From contig NZ_JAAKZG010000009.1 of NCBI RefSeq assembly GCF_011045115.1, positions 162,764 to 226,763 on the forward strand: a stretch of 64,000 bases of DNA, given 5' to 3'. The position numbers and the translations under genes are program-made. The stretch is from Mesorhizobium zhangyense. GTDB lineage: Bacteria > Pseudomonadota > Alphaproteobacteria > Rhizobiales > Rhizobiaceae. Of this stretch, positions 45,190 through 54,065 are shown one piece after another. The notes below the pieces were generated by a model. That model was given only the letters and a program-made list of their open reading frames with translations. It searched no databases and was not told the DNA's origin. Numbering within the stretch: the stretch's first letter is position 1; every line of letters starts with the position of its first letter.

Positions 45190-47919
45190 ATGGCAACAAT
45201 TAACGGTGACGATGGCAATAACCCAAATCTCGTGGGGACGAGTTCGGGTGATACAATTGACGGCAAGGGCGGCGACGACACCCTCAATGGCATGCGCGGC
45301 GACGACACGCTGATCGGCGGCGCGGGCAACGACATTTTTGCTTACACCACTCGCGAGTTCGGCCGGGACACGATCAAGGACTTTACGCTCGGGCAGGACA
45401 GGATTGACCTGTCGGCCCTGAATATTGCCGACTTCGATACACTGTCGCGCTACATCTTCACGGACAGTCTCGGCAATGCCGTGATCAAGCTCGGCTTCGG
45501 CGGCAGCAATGAGTGGATCACACTGGAAGGTGTAATCGCTTCGACGCTGACTTCGTCGAGCTTTATCTTCAACACCAATCCGGCAGCCCTGACGGTCAAT
45601 GGCACCAATTTCTATAGCGATGTACTGTTCGGCGGCAACGGCGACGACACGCTGAACGGTTACAGTGGCGCCGATACTCTGAATGGTGGCGCGGGCAACG
45701 ACATGCTCATTGGCATGGCGGGCGACGATACGCTGGTGGGCGGAGCCGGCAACGACATCTTCGCCTACACCGCCCGTGAGTTCGGTCGTGATACGATCAA
45801 GGACTTCACGGTCGGGCAGGACAGGATCGATCTTTCGGCGCTCAACGTGGCCGATTTCGCGACCTTGTCACGCTACATTTCCACGGACAGCCTCGGCAAT
45901 GCCGTGATCAAGCTCGGCTTTGGTGGCGGCTATGAGTGGATCACGCTGGAAGGTGTTCCGGCTTCGACGCTGAAAGCGTCGAGCTTCATCTTCAACACCA
46001 GTTCGATAGGCCTCACGGTCAACGGCACCGAGTTCTACAGTGATGTCCTGTTCGGCGGCAATGGCGACGACACATTGAACGGCCTCAGCGGCAGCGATAC
46101 GCTGAATGGTGGTGCAGGCAACGACAAGCTCATCGGCATGTCTGGCGATGACACGCTGATCGGTGGTGCGGGCAGCGATATATTTGCCTATACTGCCCGC
46201 GAGTTCGGTCGGGATACGATCAAGGACTTTGCGCCGGGTACCGACAAGATCGATCTGTCGCGGTTCAATGTTGCAGACTTCGCCACCCTGTCGCGGTTCA
46301 TTACCCAGGATTCGCTTGGCAATGCCGTTATCAAGCTCGGCTTCGGCGGCAGCTATGAATGGATCACGCTGGAAGGCGTCTCGAAGGCGTCGCTCAACGG
46401 ATCGAGCTTCATCTTCAACACCAATCCGGCAGCGCTGACGGTTAACGGCACCAATTTCTACGGCGACATCCTGTTCGGCGGCAACGGCAACGATACGCTG
46501 AACGGCCTGAGCGGCAGCGATACGCTGAGCGGCGGCGCCGGCAACGACAAACTCAACGGCATGACCGGTGATGACATCCTGGTCGGCGGCGCCGGCGACG
46601 ACACATTTGCATACACTGCTCGAGAGTTCGGCCGGGATACGATTGCCGACCTCAAGGCGGGGGACAAGATCGACCTGTCACTGTTTAATGTCGCCGACTT
46701 CGGCACGCTGTCGCGTTTCATCACGCAGGATGCCAATGGCAATGCCGTCATCAAGCTCGGCTTTGGTGGTACTTCGGAATGGATCACGCTGAATGGCGTC
46801 TCGAAGGCGGCGCTGAACGCATCGCACTTCATCTTCAACACCAATTCGGCAGATCTGACGGTCCACGGTTCCAATTTCTACGGCGACGTCCTGTTCGGGG
46901 GCAATGGTGGCGATACGCTCAATGGGTACAGTGGGGATGACAACCTCAACGGCGGTGCCGGCAATGACATTCTCTACGGAATGGAAGGCAACGACACGCT
47001 CAACGGGGGCTCCGGCAACGATCGTATGCAGGGCGGCACCGGCAACGACATCTACTATGTCTCCGCGGCCGGCGACCAGACCATCGAAGCCGCAAACGAA
47101 GGCACTGATACCGTTCTCTCCTATATAAGCTGGACGCTTGGTAGCAATATAGAGCGGCTTGAGCTGCTTGGGGCAACCAACCTGAATGCTACCGGCAACA
47201 CGCTGAACAACACCATCTATGGCAATGCCGGCAACAACACCATCGATGGCGGGCTCGGTAATGACTACATGGCCGGCGGGGCCGGCAACGACCGCTATGT
47301 CGTGTCGGATGTCGGCGATCAGGTGGTGGAGTTGGCCGGGCAGGGCACCGATACGGTTCTGGCCTATGTCAATCTGACTCTCGGCGCCAATGTCGAACGC
47401 CTTGAAATGCGCGGCACTGCCAATCTGACCGGCAACGGCAATACGCTTGCCAACACGCTCATCGGCAACAGCGGCAACAACGTGCTGCGCGGCAGCGGCG
47501 GCAACGATACGCTGTCCGGTGGAGCAGGCAATGATACGCTGGATGGCGGTACCGGTAATGATGTGCTGGTCGGTGGCACGGGCAAGGACACGCTGACGGG
47601 CGGCGCGGGAGCCGATACCTTCGTCTTCGACGCCCGCCTCGGCTCGACCAACATCGACAGGATCACCGATTACGTCGCTGCCGACGACACGATCCGGCTG
47701 GACGATTCCGTCTTTGCCGGCCTTTCCCTCGGCAAGCTGGCTGCGAGTGCATTCCACGTTGGCACCTCGGCGCACGATGCTTCCGACCGCATCATCTACA
47801 ACAAGACGACCGGGGATCTCTGGTTCGACAAGGACGGCATCGGCGGCGCGGCAGCCGTCAAGTTCGCCACGCTGACGCCCGGTCTCGCCCTCAGCGCGGG
47901 CGAGTTCTTCATCGTGTAG
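45190..47919 (+). CDS. RTX protein R5 with N-terminal RTX cap and four 141-residue repeats
   Basis: 909 residues from ATG 45190. Residues 1-54 (MATINGDDGNNPNLVGTSSG, then GGDDTLNGMRGDDTLIGG) form an RTX cap absent from R4. Repeats start at 45352, 45775, 46198 and 46621, again exactly 423 bases apart, with the same sequence as in R4. The region after the repeats (YVSAAGDQTIEAANEGTDTV, then NNTIYGNAGNNTIDGG) and the last 321 bases are almost identical to R4. Ends GEFFIV. A secreted, calcium-stiffened repeat protein is likely; adhesin or matrix role is inference. Confidence 0.88.
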   Translation: MATINGDDGNNPNLVGTSSGDTIDGKGGDDTLNGMRGDDTLIGGAGNDIFAYTTREFGRDTIKDFTLGQDRIDLSALNIADFDTLSRYIFTDSLGNAVIKLGFGGSNEWITLEGVIASTLTSSSFIFNTNPAALTVNGTNFYSDVLFGGNGDDTLNGYSGADTLNGGAGNDMLIGMAGDDTLVGGAGNDIFAYTAREFGRDTIKDFTVGQDRIDLSALNVADFATLSRYISTDSLGNAVIKLGFGGGYEWITLEGVPASTLKASSFIFNTSSIGLTVNGTEFYSDVLFGGNGDDTLNGLSGSDTLNGGAGNDKLIGMSGDDTLIGGAGSDIFAYTAREFGRDTIKDFAPGTDKIDLSRFNVADFATLSRFITQDSLGNAVIKLGFGGSYEWITLEGVSKASLNGSSFIFNTNPAALTVNGTNFYGDILFGGNGNDTLNGLSGSDTLSGGAGNDKLNGMTGDDILVGGAGDDTFAYTAREFGRDTIADLKAGDKIDLSLFNVADFGTLSRFITQDANGNAVIKLGFGGTSEWITLNGVSKAALNASHFIFNTNSADLTVHGSNFYGDVLFGGNGGDTLNGYSGDDNLNGGAGNDILYGMEGNDTLNGGSGNDRMQGGTGNDIYYVSAAGDQTIEAANEGTDTVLSYISWTLGSNIERLELLGATNLNATGNTLNNTIYGNAGNNTIDGGLGNDYMAGGAGNDRYVVSDVGDQVVELAGQGTDTVLAYVNLTLGANVERLEMRGTANLTGNGNTLANTLIGNSGNNVLRGSGGNDTLSGGAGNDTLDGGTGNDVLVGGTGKDTLTGGAGADTFVFDARLGSTNIDRITDYVAADDTIRLDDSVFAGLSLGKLAASAFHVGTSAHDASDRIIYNKTTGDLWFDKDGIGGAAAVKFATLTPGLALSAGEFFIV
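45352..47043 (+). repeat. Four tandem 423-bp coding repeats in R5
   Basis: CG(C/T/A)GAG landmarks at 45352, 45775, 46198 and 46621 give three identical 423-base intervals. Units correspond to those in R4, so the array predates or was copied with the gene duplication. Confidence 0.85.
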
Positions 47920-48116
47920 GTCTGCTCCAAGGGGGTAATTCGGCTTTGAGGAATGCCGTATCGACGACGGTCCTGGACCGCCGTCGATGCGGCTTCTGCC
48001 GTGCGTTGAATTCTTTTGCCTCAACCGTCGAGACCAACGAAAAATACAATGAGGGGTTGAAAGAAGGTTCCGGTCCGCCATATCCGACCTTCCCGTCAAC
48101 GAGGTGATGATACGAA

Positions 48117-49427
48117 ATGGCAGTAATTCCAGGAGGCCCCGGAAACGATTCCCTCAATGGAACATCCGGAGACGACACGATCACCGGTCTGGGGGGTGAC
48201 GATTGGATTTTCGGCTGGGAAGGCAGTGACAGGATTTACGGCGGTGACGGCAACGACACCCTTTACGCCGATTATTATGACGACACGCATCGGGACAGTC
48301 CGGGCACGATCAACTGGGTCTATGGCGAAGCCGGCGACGACGAGATTTACGGCGGCTCCGGTGCGAACATTCTCGACGGCGGCACGGGCAACGACACCAT
48401 CTACGGCGGCTCCTCCGGCAGCACGATTTATGGCCGCGAAGGCAATGACGGCATTATGGGCAGCGATGAGGTCGACCATATCTATGGCGGCGAAGGCGAC
48501 GACCGTTTGTCCGGCCTTGGAGGCAACGACTATCTCGACGGTGGCGCCGGCAAGGACAGGATGACTGGCGGGGAAGGTGATGACATCTACATCGTCTCGT
48601 CCACCGGCGATCAGACATTCGAGTATGCCGGAGAGGGCATCGATACCGTCAGATCCTATATCAACTGGACGCTTGCCGACGAGGTCGAACGGCTTGAGCT
48701 GATCGGTACTGGCAATTTGATTGGAACGGGCAACAGGTTTGCCAATACGCTTATCGGTAATGCCGACAGCAATGCGCTGTATGGCGGGGCCGGTCACGAT
48801 TTCCTTGATGGCAAGGCCGGCAAGGACAGCATGTATGGCGGCACCGGCAATGACATCTATGTCGTTTCCTCGACCGGCGACCGCATCATTGAATCAGCCG
48901 GCGAAGGCGCAGACACCGCGCGCTCCCATATCGACTGGACCCTGGGCGCCAACCTGGAGCGGCTGGAACTGCAAGGCAGCGCCAGCCTGACCGGCAACGG
49001 CAACACGCTCAACAACACGCTGGTCGGCAATGACGGCAAGAATATCCTGCGTGGCGGGGCCGGCAACGACACGCTGAATGGCGGCAAGGGATCGGACACG
49101 CTGGTCGGCGGAGCCGGCAACGACACGTTCCTGTTCAACGCCCCGCTCGGCTCGACCAACATAGACAAGGTCAACGACTATAACGTCGCGCAGGACACGA
49201 TCCAGTTGGAGAATGGCGTCTTCACCGGTCTCGCGGCGGGCTGGCTTTCGGCCGGCGCTTTCCACACCGGGGCTGGCGCCCACGATGCTTCCGACCGCAT
49301 CATCTACAACCAGACGACGGGCGACCTGCTGTTCGACAAGGACGGCCTGGGCGGTGCAGCGGCAATCAAGTTCGCAACGCTCACACCCGGACTGGCGATG
49401 ACGGCTGGAGACCTTTTCGTCGTGTAG
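48117..49427 (+). CDS. RTX calcium-binding protein R6
   Basis: 436 residues, RTX from the start: MAVIPGGPGNDSLNGTSGDD, then GGDGNDTLYADYYDD, GGTGNDTIYGG and others, about a dozen nonapeptides in the first 170 residues. Two DIYIVSSTGDQT...VERLEL blocks lead to the shared C-terminal module and GDLFVV. No separate N-terminal domain, no catalytic motif. GAGGTGAT lies upstream of ATG 48117. The 197-base gap to R5 holds no gene. Confidence 0.88.
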   Translation: MAVIPGGPGNDSLNGTSGDDTITGLGGDDWIFGWEGSDRIYGGDGNDTLYADYYDDTHRDSPGTINWVYGEAGDDEIYGGSGANILDGGTGNDTIYGGSSGSTIYGREGNDGIMGSDEVDHIYGGEGDDRLSGLGGNDYLDGGAGKDRMTGGEGDDIYIVSSTGDQTFEYAGEGIDTVRSYINWTLADEVERLELIGTGNLIGTGNRFANTLIGNADSNALYGGAGHDFLDGKAGKDSMYGGTGNDIYVVSSTGDRIIESAGEGADTARSHIDWTLGANLERLELQGSASLTGNGNTLNNTLVGNDGKNILRGGAGNDTLNGGKGSDTLVGGAGNDTFLFNAPLGSTNIDKVNDYNVAQDTIQLENGVFTGLAAGWLSAGAFHTGAGAHDASDRIIYNQTTGDLLFDKDGLGGAAAIKFATLTPGLAMTAGDLFVV

Positions 49428-49500
49428 GCTGCCGAGCGCGTCAGTCTTCAGAGTGCCGGGAGGGCCTTGCCGCACGTGGCTGCTGGCCCTGACGCCGACG

Positions 49501-49538
49501 TTGACATAGTTTAGCGGTTCCTGAGGAGGAACCAGGCG
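49501..49538 (+). promoter_or_regulatory. R7 leader with strong ribosome site
   Basis: GACATAGTTTAGCGGTTCC then TGAGGAGGAACC before the ATG. The R8 leader at 50961-50997 repeats ACATAGTGTAGCG and TGAGGAGGA, showing that the duplication of R7/R8 included the 5' untranslated region. Confidence 0.6.
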
Positions 49539-50846
49539 ATGACGACTATTGAGGTCTCTGGCCAAGAGTGGATGGGTACCGACTTTCGCGCCCAAATGCA
49601 GGAGTATATTGACTGGGCTGGCCCCACCACCGTCGTAAAGGCCGGGACCCAGCTTTCTATAACAAGAGGCGATCCTGAAGGATTGTTTGGCCGTGCGCAC
49701 TGGAGTGGAACCAGCTTTGGATACGCTACCACAAACGATGATGACCCGACCCCTATCTCTGGAATAGCTACCGAGTTCCATCTCTTCCGCTCCGATGGAT
49801 TGGTTCCAGAACTAAATTTCAGCGAATTCTCGGTTTCGTTGGTCGATAGCTACAATGCTCTTTCTACGTCGATCGACGCATTTCTCGACCTCCTCGGTGA
49901 TATTGAATTCTTTGGAGGGCAGGGGATTGATTTCGTCCAGCTGGGATCCGGCAACGACACATTCCGGGGTAACGGAGGTCATGACACGTTTTACGGCATG
50001 GGCGGGAACGATACGCTGTGGGGTGGCGGAGGTGATATGCTTTATGGAGGCACAGGCAATGATGTCTACATTGTGACTGTTCCCGGAGACACGATCACCG
50101 AGCTGCCCGGCGAAGGTTACGACACGGTAAACGCCTACAGAAGCTGGATCCTGCCGGACAACGTCGAAAAGCTCGTATTGGTCAATCGCGCGCTGAATGG
50201 CACGGGCAATGCTCTCGACAATATGCTGGTGGGGAATTCCTGGAACAACACGCTCGATGGCAAGGCCGGCAACGATACATATGTCGTGTCGACCGGTGAT
50301 CGAACGATCGAACTTGCCGGCGAGGGCACCGACACGGTGCGTTCCGACGTCGACTGGATTCTCGGAGCCAATATCGAGCGACTGGAGTTTCTCGGCCCGG
50401 CCGATCTCACCGGCAACGGCAACACGCTCAACAACACGCTTGTCGGCAATGACGGCAAGAACATCCTGCGCGGAGGGGCCGGCAACGACACGCTGAGCGG
50501 CGGCAAGGGATCGGACACGCTGGTCGGCGGCGCCGGCAATGACACCTTCGTGTTCAATAGGTCTCTCGGCGGGACCAACATCGACAAGATCAACGACTAC
50601 AACCCCGCTCAGGACACGATCCAGCTCGACACGAAGTATTTTACGGGCCTGGTCGCCGGCTGGCTGGCTGCCGGTGCATTCCATACTGGCACAGGCGCCC
50701 ACGATGCCACCGATCGCATCATCTACAACGCGACGACCGGCGACCTGCTGTTCGACAAGGACGGCCCGGGCGGTGCGCCAGCCTTGAAATTCGCCTTGCT
50801 CTCGCCAGGATTGGCGATGACCGCCAATGACTTCTTCATCGTCTGA
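49539..50846 (+). CDS. RTX protein R7 with N-terminal domain
   Basis: 435 residues. The first 125 residues are a non-repeat domain (MTTIEVSGQEWMGTDFRAQM ... SVSLVDSYNALSTSIDAFLD, LLGDIEF), then RTX repeats (GSGNDTFRGNGGHDTFYG). A block ALDNMLVGNSWNNTLDGKAG and the shared C-terminal module follow, ending NDFFIV. Tandem paralog of R8: the C-terminal two thirds is nearly identical, the N-terminal domain is clearly diverged except for the LVDSYNALSTSIDAFLDLLG helix. GAGGAGG precedes ATG 49539. No function recognised for the N-terminal domain. Confidence 0.88.
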   Translation: MTTIEVSGQEWMGTDFRAQMQEYIDWAGPTTVVKAGTQLSITRGDPEGLFGRAHWSGTSFGYATTNDDDPTPISGIATEFHLFRSDGLVPELNFSEFSVSLVDSYNALSTSIDAFLDLLGDIEFFGGQGIDFVQLGSGNDTFRGNGGHDTFYGMGGNDTLWGGGGDMLYGGTGNDVYIVTVPGDTITELPGEGYDTVNAYRSWILPDNVEKLVLVNRALNGTGNALDNMLVGNSWNNTLDGKAGNDTYVVSTGDRTIELAGEGTDTVRSDVDWILGANIERLEFLGPADLTGNGNTLNNTLVGNDGKNILRGGAGNDTLSGGKGSDTLVGGAGNDTFVFNRSLGGTNIDKINDYNPAQDTIQLDTKYFTGLVAGWLAAGAFHTGTGAHDATDRIIYNATTGDLLFDKDGPGGAPALKFALLSPGLAMTANDFFIV

Positions 50847-50997
50847 TCTGTCCTGGTATTATGACATCAGGTCTTGCCATGCGCGGTTTCTTGACCTGGC
50901 CATTTTGACAGCAGGGCCATCGCCGTTGGCGAACGCTGGACGCAGGCCCTGAAGCCAAAATCAACATAGTGTAGCGTTGCTGAGGAGGAGCGGGAAA

Positions 50998-52302
50998 ATG
51001 ACCAAAATCACAGTGACGGCGCGTGAAGGCCAGGACAGCAATCTTCGCGCCCAGTTGCAAGAGTATATCGATTGGGAGGGTCCGATTACGTCCTATAGAT
51101 CAGCGACAACGCTTTCGATGCACAAGGGCGGTGAAGAAGCAAATGGTGTTGACGCAGGCTGGGCCGGTTACGGCTTTGAATATCTGAGTGCTAATGAAAA
51201 TGATCCAATACCTGTCGCTGGCACGGCCACGGCATTTTATGTCTCCCGTACGCTAGACAAGGCCCCAATAATAAGATTCATCGAGTCCTCGGTTTCCTTG
51301 GTCGACAGCTACAATGCTCTTTCTACGTCGATCGACGCATTTCTCGACCTCCTCGGTGATATTGAATTCGTTGGGGCGTCAGGTTCCGATGTCGTCCAGT
51401 TGGGATCCGGCAACGACACACTGCAGGGTTACGGAGGTCATGATACGTTTTACGGCATGGGTGGGAACGATACGCTGTGGGGTGCCGGCGGTGACATGCT
51501 TTATGGAGGCACAGGCGATGATGTCTACATTGTGCATCTCGGAGACAGGACGATTGAACTTGCCGGCGAAGGTTACGATGCGGTCCATTCCTACGTGAGT
51601 TGGACCCTTTCGGACGACGTCGAAAAGCTCGTATTGGTCGATCGCGCGCTGAATGGCACGGGCAATGCTCTCGACAATATGCTGGTGGGGAATTCCTGGA
51701 ACAACACGCTCGATGGCAAGGCCGGCAACGATACATATGTCGTGTCGACAGGTGATCGAACGATCGAACTTGCCGGCGAGGGTACCGACACGGTGCGTTC
51801 CGACGTCGACTGGATTCTTGCAGCCAATATCGAGCGGCTGGAGCTTCTTGGCACTGCCGATCTGACCGGCAACGGCAACACGCTCAATAACACGCTTGTC
51901 GGCAATGACGGCAAGAACATCCTGCGTGGCGGGGCCGGCAACGACACGCTGAACGGCGGCAAGGGATCGGACACGCTGGTCGGCGGCGCCGGCAATGACA
52001 CCTTCGTGTTCAACAAGCCTCTCGGGTCGACCAACATCGACAAGATCAATGATTACAACCCCGCCCAGGACACGATCCAGCTCGACACGAAATACTTTGC
52101 GGGCCTGGTCACAGGCTGGCTGGCTGCCGGTGCCTTCCACACAGGCACGGGCGCCCACGATGCCACCGATCGCATCATCTACAACGCGACGACGGGCGAC
52201 CTGCTGTTCGACAAGGACGGCCTGGGCGGCGTTGCGGCCATGAAGTTTGCCACGCTCTCGCCCGGACTGGCGATGACGGCCAACGACTTCTTCGTCGTAT
52301 AG
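50998..52302 (+). CDS. RTX protein R8 with N-terminal domain (tandem copy of R7)
   Basis: 434 residues from ATG 50998, with GAGGAGGAG upstream; the 7-codon upstream extension is rejected. N-terminal domain MTKITVTAREGQDSNLRAQL ... with the same LVDSYNALSTSIDAFLDLLG helix as R7, then GSGNDTLQGYGGHDTFYG and the same repeat plan, ending NDFFVV. DNA from 51617 to 51815 matches R7 50162-50360 with only a few changes, whereas the first 300 bases of the two genes differ strongly. Likely secreted by a type I exporter encoded elsewhere. Confidence 0.88.
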   Translation: MTKITVTAREGQDSNLRAQLQEYIDWEGPITSYRSATTLSMHKGGEEANGVDAGWAGYGFEYLSANENDPIPVAGTATAFYVSRTLDKAPIIRFIESSVSLVDSYNALSTSIDAFLDLLGDIEFVGASGSDVVQLGSGNDTLQGYGGHDTFYGMGGNDTLWGAGGDMLYGGTGDDVYIVHLGDRTIELAGEGYDAVHSYVSWTLSDDVEKLVLVDRALNGTGNALDNMLVGNSWNNTLDGKAGNDTYVVSTGDRTIELAGEGTDTVRSDVDWILAANIERLELLGTADLTGNGNTLNNTLVGNDGKNILRGGAGNDTLNGGKGSDTLVGGAGNDTFVFNKPLGSTNIDKINDYNPAQDTIQLDTKYFAGLVTGWLAAGAFHTGTGAHDATDRIIYNATTGDLLFDKDGLGGVAAMKFATLSPGLAMTANDFFVV

Positions 52303-52885
52303 AACCTGCTTCGTTCGGATTGGAGAAGGGGCCGCTGCCCCGCTGATTGCGATTCTTCCCGGGTATCAATCGATCCCGGCTTTTGCCTTGTGCAGTGGCT
52401 CGGTTCGATACCGCGCCTTGGAATACTTGGCCTGGAAGAAAACTTTCTCACCGTAAAGCTTTGATCGCGCGCCTTGGCAGGAACGCCATGATCGTCATCT
52501 TCGGCTCACCGAGCGCACTGTATTGCGCAGGTGTCGGGGTTCCCCTGTTTCGATAGGCGATGCCACCCGAGGCGCTTTCCGCCGTAGCCCGCCTCCCGCT
52601 CTTTAGCCGGCTTGATTAACAGCAGAACCCATTGCGCCGAGCGCCTTTCGCTTCGGGCGCACAGGTTTCGTGCTTCAGCTCTTGCTAATAAAGCTGAATG
52701 ATTAAGTGTCTTTTTGACAGCATACAAATGGCTATGCTTTGACTCTACTTTCATATTTTACAGTAATAATTATTAAAGTTAAATTAATTTATAATATAAA
52801 AATCTCATTACATTCAATTAGACGTCAACACAATTATGGGATGTTTGGTGTGGGCATCATGACGCCCAGGTTGCAGGAGGAACTG
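52303..52885. promoter_or_regulatory. R8-R9 intergenic region with AT-rich promoter tract
   Basis: 583 bases without a supported gene; short frames on both strands lack any ribosome site or family feature. Bases about 52,690-52,850 are strikingly AT-rich (TAATAATTATTAAAGTTAAA and TTTATAATATAAAAATCTCA occur), unlike the rest of the window. This is the type of DNA bound by xenogeneic silencers or MucR-like regulators in alphaproteobacteria; binding here is inference. The R9 ribosome site AGGAGGAACTG is at its right end. Confidence 0.5.
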
Positions 52886-53977
52886 ATGGCAACATTCAAT
52901 GGAACCAACAGCGGTGAAATCTTACCCCCACTGCTTCTCGCGCCACTTCAGGCGCTAGGAGATGATGAGATAAACGGGCTCGGCGGCGATGATCTGCTGA
53001 TGGGCTGGACCGGCAATGATGTGCTCAACGGCGGCCAGGGCGCCGATGTGCTGATCGGCGGTATTCTCAATGTCAGTCTCGGCGTTGGAACGGTGGAACT
53101 GGCTGGTAACGATACCGCCTCTTACACCGGGTCTTCGGCGGGTGTGACGATCAACCTGTCAGAGACTGGCGACAATGAGCTTGAGATCCTGGGGCTCACG
53201 CTCGGTCTGCAGGATGTCACTATCGGTCACGGTGGCGACGCCGAAGGCGACACGTTGGCCGGTATCGACAATCTCATCGGGTCTGCCCATGCCGATAGTC
53301 TTACCGGCAACGAGAAAAACAATCGCCTCGAAGGCGGAGGCGGCAATGATTTCCTCGATGGCGCGGCTGGTAACGACACCATGCTTGGTGGAGCCGGAAA
53401 CGACACTTACGTCGTATCCTCGACCGGCGATCAATTGATCGAAGCTGTGGGCGAGGGCACCGACACGGTTCGGGTGGCGTTCAGCTGGACGCTCGGTGCA
53501 AATCTTGAGCGCCTGCTGCTTCAGGGTGCGGAAAACCTCACCGGCAACGGCAATACGCTCAACAACACCCTTGTCGGCAATGACGGCAAGAACATCCTGC
53601 GCGGCGGCGATGGTAACGATACGTTGAACGGCGGCAAAGGCACCGACACACTGTTGGGTGGGGCCGGCCGTGACACGTTCGTCTTCAATTCGCCGCTCGG
53701 GTCGAACAACATCGACAAGGTCAACGACTACAATGTTGCTGACGATACGATGCAACTGGACAACGGTTACTTCACCAACACCGGCGCTGGCTTTCTATCG
53801 GCGGGAGCCTTCCACATCGGCACCGGTGCACATGATGCGAGCGATCGGATCATCTACAACTCGACGACCGGCGACCTTCTCTACGACAAGGATGGGCTGG
53901 GCGGTGCGGCAGCGATCAAATTCGCCCTGCTTACGCCTGGACTGGCTCTGACGGCCGGCGACTTCTTCCTCGTGTAA
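52886..53977 (+). CDS. RTX calcium-binding protein R9
   Basis: 363 residues from ATG 52886, with a strong AGGAGGAACTG site; a 49-codon upstream extension into AT-rich DNA is rejected. Begins MATFNGTNSGEILPPLL, then RTX (GGDDLLMGWTGNDVLNGG), one module of the R2 type (DTASYTGSSAGVTINLSETG ... GDAEGDTLAGIDNLIGSAHA) and the shared C-terminal module ending GDFFLV. Thus it mixes features of R2 and R6. It converges with R10; a terminator lies between them. Confidence 0.87.
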   Translation: MATFNGTNSGEILPPLLLAPLQALGDDEINGLGGDDLLMGWTGNDVLNGGQGADVLIGGILNVSLGVGTVELAGNDTASYTGSSAGVTINLSETGDNELEILGLTLGLQDVTIGHGGDAEGDTLAGIDNLIGSAHADSLTGNEKNNRLEGGGGNDFLDGAAGNDTMLGGAGNDTYVVSSTGDQLIEAVGEGTDTVRVAFSWTLGANLERLLLQGAENLTGNGNTLNNTLVGNDGKNILRGGDGNDTLNGGKGTDTLLGGAGRDTFVFNSPLGSNNIDKVNDYNVADDTMQLDNGYFTNTGAGFLSAGAFHIGTGAHDASDRIIYNSTTGDLLYDKDGLGGAAAIKFALLTPGLALTAGDFFLV

Positions 53978-54020
53978 CCTTGAAGGGTGAGGTTGGCGAC
54001 CTCACCCAAAGCTAAGACAT

Positions 54021-54054
54021 GTCCGCCACGCTGAAAGGTGTGGCGGACTTTTTT
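54021..54054 (+). terminator. Rho-independent terminator after R9
   Basis: Stem GTCCGCCACGC with GTGTGGCGGAC (54021-54031 with 54038-54048, one G-T pair), loop TGAAAG, then six T. Core CCGCCAC is shared with the hairpins after R4 and R11. It lies between the convergent R9 and R10 stops. Confidence 0.9.
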
Positions 54055-54065
54055 CATTGCACACC

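Noticed and set aside
42211..47043. CRISPR-like regular repeats
   Set aside because: The regular repeats are 423-base coding units and 27-base RTX codon repeats in frame, with no spacers and no cas genes.
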